Shown here: positions 53,877-56,989 of the stretch, one piece after another
Position numbering within the stretch: the stretch's first letter is position 1
Layout of the letters: each line of letters begins with the position of its first letter
Assembly: GCA_016938035.1 (NCBI GenBank)
Contig: JAFGVK010000015.1
Location: 1-56,989, forward strand
Direction: 5' to 3'
Length of the DNA: 56,989 bases
Origin: Deltaproteobacteria bacterium
GTDB lineage: Bacteria > Myxococcota_A > UBA796 > GCA-2862545
Notes under the pieces: model-generated
What the model was told of the DNA's origin: nothing
Seen by the model: only the letters and a program-made list of their open reading frames with translations
Database searches by the model: none
Made by a program: the position numbers and the translations under genes

Positions 53877-56611
53877 TGATCTTCGGCCTGGCCTTCCTGC
53901 ACCCGCTCCACAGCTGGAAGCTGCACCTGATCGCCTGGACGCTCCCGTTCCTCGGCTTGCTGCTGGGGGCGATGCTCTCGTACGTGGCGGTGGGATCAGG
54001 GCGGGGCTCGCGCTTGGCGCGCTCCCTGTTCTCGATGGGGCACGCGGCGCTGAGCCTTGGGGCCCTGTTCACCGCCCTGCGCCTGCTGGCGTGGATCGAC
54101 GGGTGGGGCGACGGGCCACAGCGGTGGGCCTTCGGGTGGGTGACCTTCTTCTGGCCCGAGGCAGAGGGCCTGTGGCTCCACCCCTACGACACCCTGTTCC
54201 TGGTGAGCGCAGGGGCCTCGCTGGCGGTGATGGTGGTGGCTCCCCTCGCCTCGGTGGTGGACCCGCCCTCCCCCGCCCATCCCCCCAGGCTGAACGCGCC
54301 GGTTCCCGGGTCCACCTGGGCCTCCCTCGCCCTCGCCGCGGGGGCGCTAGCCCTCCCCCTCCTCTTCTTTCACGGCGCTGCCGAGGACGTAGACAGCTGG
54401 CGTCTGCTGGACCTGCTGGGGCTGGCCCCCGCGCTGGCCCTGACCGTGGCGCTGCGCCTGCACGCCCACATCCCCCTGCCCGCTGCGGCGGTGATGGCCG
54501 AGGTGGCGGCGCCCTGGCCGGTGAGGCGCCCGGATCTGGGCGCCCGCTGGATCCAATCCGGGGTGGCGGAGGCGACGCCTCTGCTCACCCTGCCCTCCAC
54601 CCTGCCCCCATCGGGGAGCCCCGAGGGCTGGGTGCAGGGCCTGTGGGACGCCGCCGGGGGCGTGGGCCCCGCCCCGGCCGCCCTGGAGCGCCTGACCGCC
54701 CCCGCACTCCCGCCGCTGGCCCGCCTGCTGGGCGACGTGCCGATGGACACAGAGGGGGCGCTGTTCACCGCCGCAGCACTCCACGCGGTGCTGGTCCGGC
54801 GCGAGCGGGTGCTGGCGGTGGTGCCTGACCCAGACGCGCTGGCGGAGCTGCTGCTCGCGGGCCTGGGCCGCAGCAGCAGCTGGTCCCCGGGGGTGATCAC
54901 CACCAGCGCCGACGCGCTCCGCGAGGCCATCGCCCGCAGGCGCCTGCCGGTCGCGGTGTTTGTGAGCCCCAGCGACCTGTCGGAGCGGCTGATCCGCCTG
55001 CTGAACGCCGAGGGGCGGGAGTGGCTGCTGGGGCTGGGGCTGATCCTGGTCCACCGGCCCGATCTGGGCACCCCGATCCAGGTGTCGCACACCGCCTTCA
55101 CCTTCGCGCGCTGGCACCTGTCCACCGCACACCTCGCCTTGCCGCAGGTGATCGCCACAGGCCCCGACACCCCCGAGGCGATCGCGCACCTGGCAGAGCT
55201 GTTCCCGGGGCGCGCGCCGCGCCCCTGCGAGCTGGGGCCCAGGGTCCAGGCCCTCCCCACCGTGCTGCGGGTCACCGCGGGCGCGGCGCGCGGCGCCGAG
55301 CCCTGGGTCTCTCTGGCCGCGCGTGAAGCGGCGGCGCTGGGTCAGGGCTCGGTGATCCTCGACCCTGTGGGGCGCTGGAGCGAGCTGCACCTGCGCGCGG
55401 TGCCCCGCACCCCCCACCTGCGCCCCACAGGGGGCGCCTCCCTCGCCGAGCTGGCCCCTGGCCACCTCGCGGAGGCGTGGCGCAGCCTGGGGAACCGCCT
55501 CCCAGACGGCCCCCACTGGTCCCTGTGGAGCCTGCCCGCCTCGCCCGCCTCCAGCTTCCTCCTGGCGCCACAGCGGCTAGAGCAGCTCGCTGAGGCGCGC
55601 GCCCTGCCAGTGCCCGCGCCGGTTGTGGGGAGGCGCAACCGCTTCCTGCGGGTGGCCCACACCCAGGCTGCCCTCCACGAGGGTCCCCCGGACGAGCTCT
55701 CCCTCCGGCGGGTCTTCGGGGAGGAGGTGGTGGACTTCGTGCTGCTCCGGGCCGAGCGCGGTGAGGCCCACAGGGCCAGGCTAGAGGGGCGCGAGGTGGT
55801 GCGCTCCCCCCTAGTGCGAGCCACCCAGCAGTGGGAGGACCCCCACCGCCGCACCGTCACCCCGCGCGCTGTGGCGGTGGTGTCGGACCAGCTGGGGACG
55901 GTGCTCGACGAGGTGGACGAGGACATCGCCTCCACGCGCTACTACCCCACCAGGGTCTTCGCTAGCGAGGGCCGCCTCTACCAGGTGCCGCTCCACGCCC
56001 TAGACGCCAAGCGCTCTCAGATCAGGGTGCAGAGCGCCAGCCCCGGGCTGGCCCCTACCAAGCCGCGGGTGGAGTTCGCCCTGGACGACCTGCAGCCGCT
56101 GGTGGACCCCGTCACGCACAGGGACAGGGACCTGCGCTTCACCGGCGCCACCTTCTCCGCCTGGGTCAGCGAGACGATCCGCTCCGCCTGGGTCCCCGAG
56201 CTGGACCGGGAGCAGCACTTTGACCCGGTGCGCGCCCGCTACCACTCCACGGTGCTCGCGGTGATCCTCCCCGACGCGGTGGAGGGCAAGGGCCTGAGCC
56301 ACCTGGCAGCCACGGTCGATGAGCTGGTCCAGCTCTTCCTCCGCACCACCGATGAGGACTGCGAGGTGGTCGCCGCGGGGCCTGCTCAGACCCTGGGGCT
56401 GGGCACGGGCCTGCTGTTCATCGACCGGCACATTGAGGGCATGGGGATCGCCACCGCGCTGCACCCCGCGGCCCTCACCCAGCTGCTGCGCTGGGCCCAC
56501 CAGCTGCTCTTCGAGTGCCCCTGCCTGGAGGGCTGCCCCCGCTGCACAGCGGAGCAGATCCTCAAGGACGGCCCCGATAAGCAGGGCGCCATGCGCCTCC
56601 TGCGCAGGTAG
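53873..56611 (+). CDS. Membrane-anchored helicase-like protein with DUF1998-type cysteine module and lost catalytic motifs
   Basis: This protein has 912 residues. The first ~200 contain about five membrane helices. The middle follows the order of an MrfA/YprA-type SF2 helicase, but the key residues are gone. EGALFTAAALHAVLVRRERVLAVVPDPDAL (294-323) matches motif I to Ia without the GKT lysine. VITTSADALREAI (from 341) follows. LILVHRPDLGTPIQVSHTAF (~390-409) matches the DExH region with VHRP in place of DExH, and VIATGPDTPEAIAHLAELF matches the SAT region. The C-terminus keeps the family's zinc module ALHPAALTQLLRWAHQLL-x-ECPC-xxx-CPRC (C882, C884, C888, C891). It is coupled to the previous gene by ATGA. 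Confidence 0.72.
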   Translation: MMIFGLAFLHPLHSWKLHLIAWTLPFLGLLLGAMLSYVAVGSGRGSRLARSLFSMGHAALSLGALFTALRLLAWIDGWGDGPQRWAFGWVTFFWPEAEGLWLHPYDTLFLVSAGASLAVMVVAPLASVVDPPSPAHPPRLNAPVPGSTWASLALAAGALALPLLFFHGAAEDVDSWRLLDLLGLAPALALTVALRLHAHIPLPAAAVMAEVAAPWPVRRPDLGARWIQSGVAEATPLLTLPSTLPPSGSPEGWVQGLWDAAGGVGPAPAALERLTAPALPPLARLLGDVPMDTEGALFTAAALHAVLVRRERVLAVVPDPDALAELLLAGLGRSSSWSPGVITTSADALREAIARRRLPVAVFVSPSDLSERLIRLLNAEGREWLLGLGLILVHRPDLGTPIQVSHTAFTFARWHLSTAHLALPQVIATGPDTPEAIAHLAELFPGRAPRPCELGPRVQALPTVLRVTAGAARGAEPWVSLAAREAAALGQGSVILDPVGRWSELHLRAVPRTPHLRPTGGASLAELAPGHLAEAWRSLGNRLPDGPHWSLWSLPASPASSFLLAPQRLEQLAEARALPVPAPVVGRRNRFLRVAHTQAALHEGPPDELSLRRVFGEEVVDFVLLRAERGEAHRARLEGREVVRSPLVRATQQWEDPHRRTVTPRAVAVVSDQLGTVLDEVDEDIASTRYYPTRVFASEGRLYQVPLHALDAKRSQIRVQSASPGLAPTKPRVEFALDDLQPLVDPVTHRDRDLRFTGATFSAWVSETIRSAWVPELDREQHFDPVRARYHSTVLAVILPDAVEGKGLSHLAATVDELVQLFLRTTDEDCEVVAAGPAQTLGLGTGLLFIDRHIEGMGIATALHPAALTQLLRWAHQLLFECPCLEGCPRCTAEQILKDGPDKQGAMRLLRR

Positions 56612-56648
56612 GCGTGCAGCCGTGGGGCTGCCTGCGCTGCGACGCCCC

Positions 56649-56867
56649 GGCACCGATCCGCTGGCCTCTCGACGCAGGTCCTTGTTCCTACGCTCGTCGC
56701 GCACAAAAGCACGCTTGCTCCCCAGGGAACGGCGGTCACACGCCGACAGGTCTAGCGACTCGGCGCCCCTCTTCCGTCTGGATGATGCGACGAGCCACTT
56801 CATCTGATGATTCCTGTGGAATGATGAAGCGCGCCCCGTGAGCCTGTCCGGCTGATTGACCCGTGCC
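56649..56867 (+). mobile_element. Full-length 219-bp MITE-like element (copy A) with perfect 8-bp target duplication
   Basis: The element is the same length and orientation as copy B and similar along its whole length. Its ends are GGCACCGATC and (complement of the right end) GGCACGGGTC. Internal inverted repeats are GCTCGTCGC (56692-56700) with GCGACGAGC (56787-56795), and CTTCATC (56798-56804) with GATGAAG (56823-56829). GACGCCCC is present directly on both sides (56641-56648 and 56868-56875), a perfect 8-base target site duplication. It starts 37 bases after the last gene of the tubulin operon, so its hairpins may also serve as that operon's 3' end. Confidence 0.9.
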
Positions 56868-56875
56868 GACGCCCC

Positions 56876-56989
56876 TTGCCCACCCCGGTCCTCACCTCCA
56901 GCGCGCGGGGGCCCCGCGCCACACCGCGCGGCGGGACCCGCAGCGACCGCGTCGCCCGGCGGAGCGACTCAGCGGCCAGGTGCCCCACA
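56876..56989. other. Window end, no gene seen
   Basis: The last 114 bases after the MITE-like element are GC-rich and contain no recognisable gene or motif. Short open frames here have no supporting features. Confidence 0.4.

Noticed and set aside
47963..56867. Composite transposon carrying the tubulin operon between copies B and A
   Set aside because: Each copy has its own flanking duplication, so they inserted separately; a composite event would show one duplication at the outer ends only.
1..56989. CRISPR array, tRNA or rRNA genes
   Set aside because: No regularly spaced 25-40 bp direct repeats with unique spacers, no Cas proteins, and no cloverleaf or rRNA landmark was recognised by eye; a covariance-model scan would be needed to exclude small RNAs.

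Overview
The window is about 57 kb of very GC-rich DNA, densely coded on both strands, with many ATGA/GTGA stop-start overlaps and many GTG starts. Eukaryote-like Ser/Thr kinases, PP2C phosphatases, FHA and VWA proteins sit beside a cytoplasmic [NiFe] hydrogenase, a PPi-type phosphofructokinase, Lgt and M16/CAP proteins. This points to a Myxococcota-like (former deltaproteobacterial) genome, but no rRNA or ribosomal marker is present, so that is an inference. No tRNA, rRNA or CRISPR array was recognised.

Layout. 1-700: decayed mobile DNA (the C-terminus of an IS4/Tn5-type transposase and a partial short repeat). 696-4176: a lipoprotein, then a leftward pair (CsgG-like protein and a secreted protein). 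4422-8399: four-gene group 3b-type [NiFe] hydrogenase operon hydBGDA, closed by a strong hairpin. 19375-8510 (leftward): a nine-gene run of birA, lgt, two small proteins, a three-subunit biotin-dependent acyl-CoA carboxylase, a large kinase-ATPase-TPR regulator and a CAP-domain protein. 19906-21554: an HMGL-type aldolase and a zinc deacylase, followed by a 15-bp tandem array. 22366-21821: cobO. 22431-30163: a secreted PLD-family protein, then a membrane coiled-coil/NTPase protein directly followed by an MscS channel, then two small envelope proteins. 36786-30306 (leftward): acyl-CoA dehydrogenase, M16 peptidase, PPi-type phosphofructokinase, MTH1187 thiamine-binding protein, a terminator, and a class I glutamine amidotransferase.

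36937-56611 is the most unusual part. A rightward phospho-signalling block (PP2C with a pseudokinase-like C-lobe, LapG-like protease, Ser/Thr kinase with FHA-like C-terminus, zinc-ribbon FHA, VWA-FHA, PP2C, VWA, SlyX-like) leads, across a transposon-scarred 1.1-kb gap, into a three-gene operon. That operon encodes a large tubulin/FtsZ-like protein, a membrane protein whose N-terminus looks like a second, degenerate tubulin-like domain, and a membrane-anchored protein that looks like an MrfA/YprA-type helicase with all catalytic motifs lost but the DUF1998-type cysteine module kept. I infer a phosphorylation-controlled, membrane-associated cytoskeletal machine.

Two full-length copies of a 219-bp MITE-like element (inverted ends, internal hairpins, 8-bp target duplications) bracket the tubulin operon, and partial copies lie elsewhere in the window.
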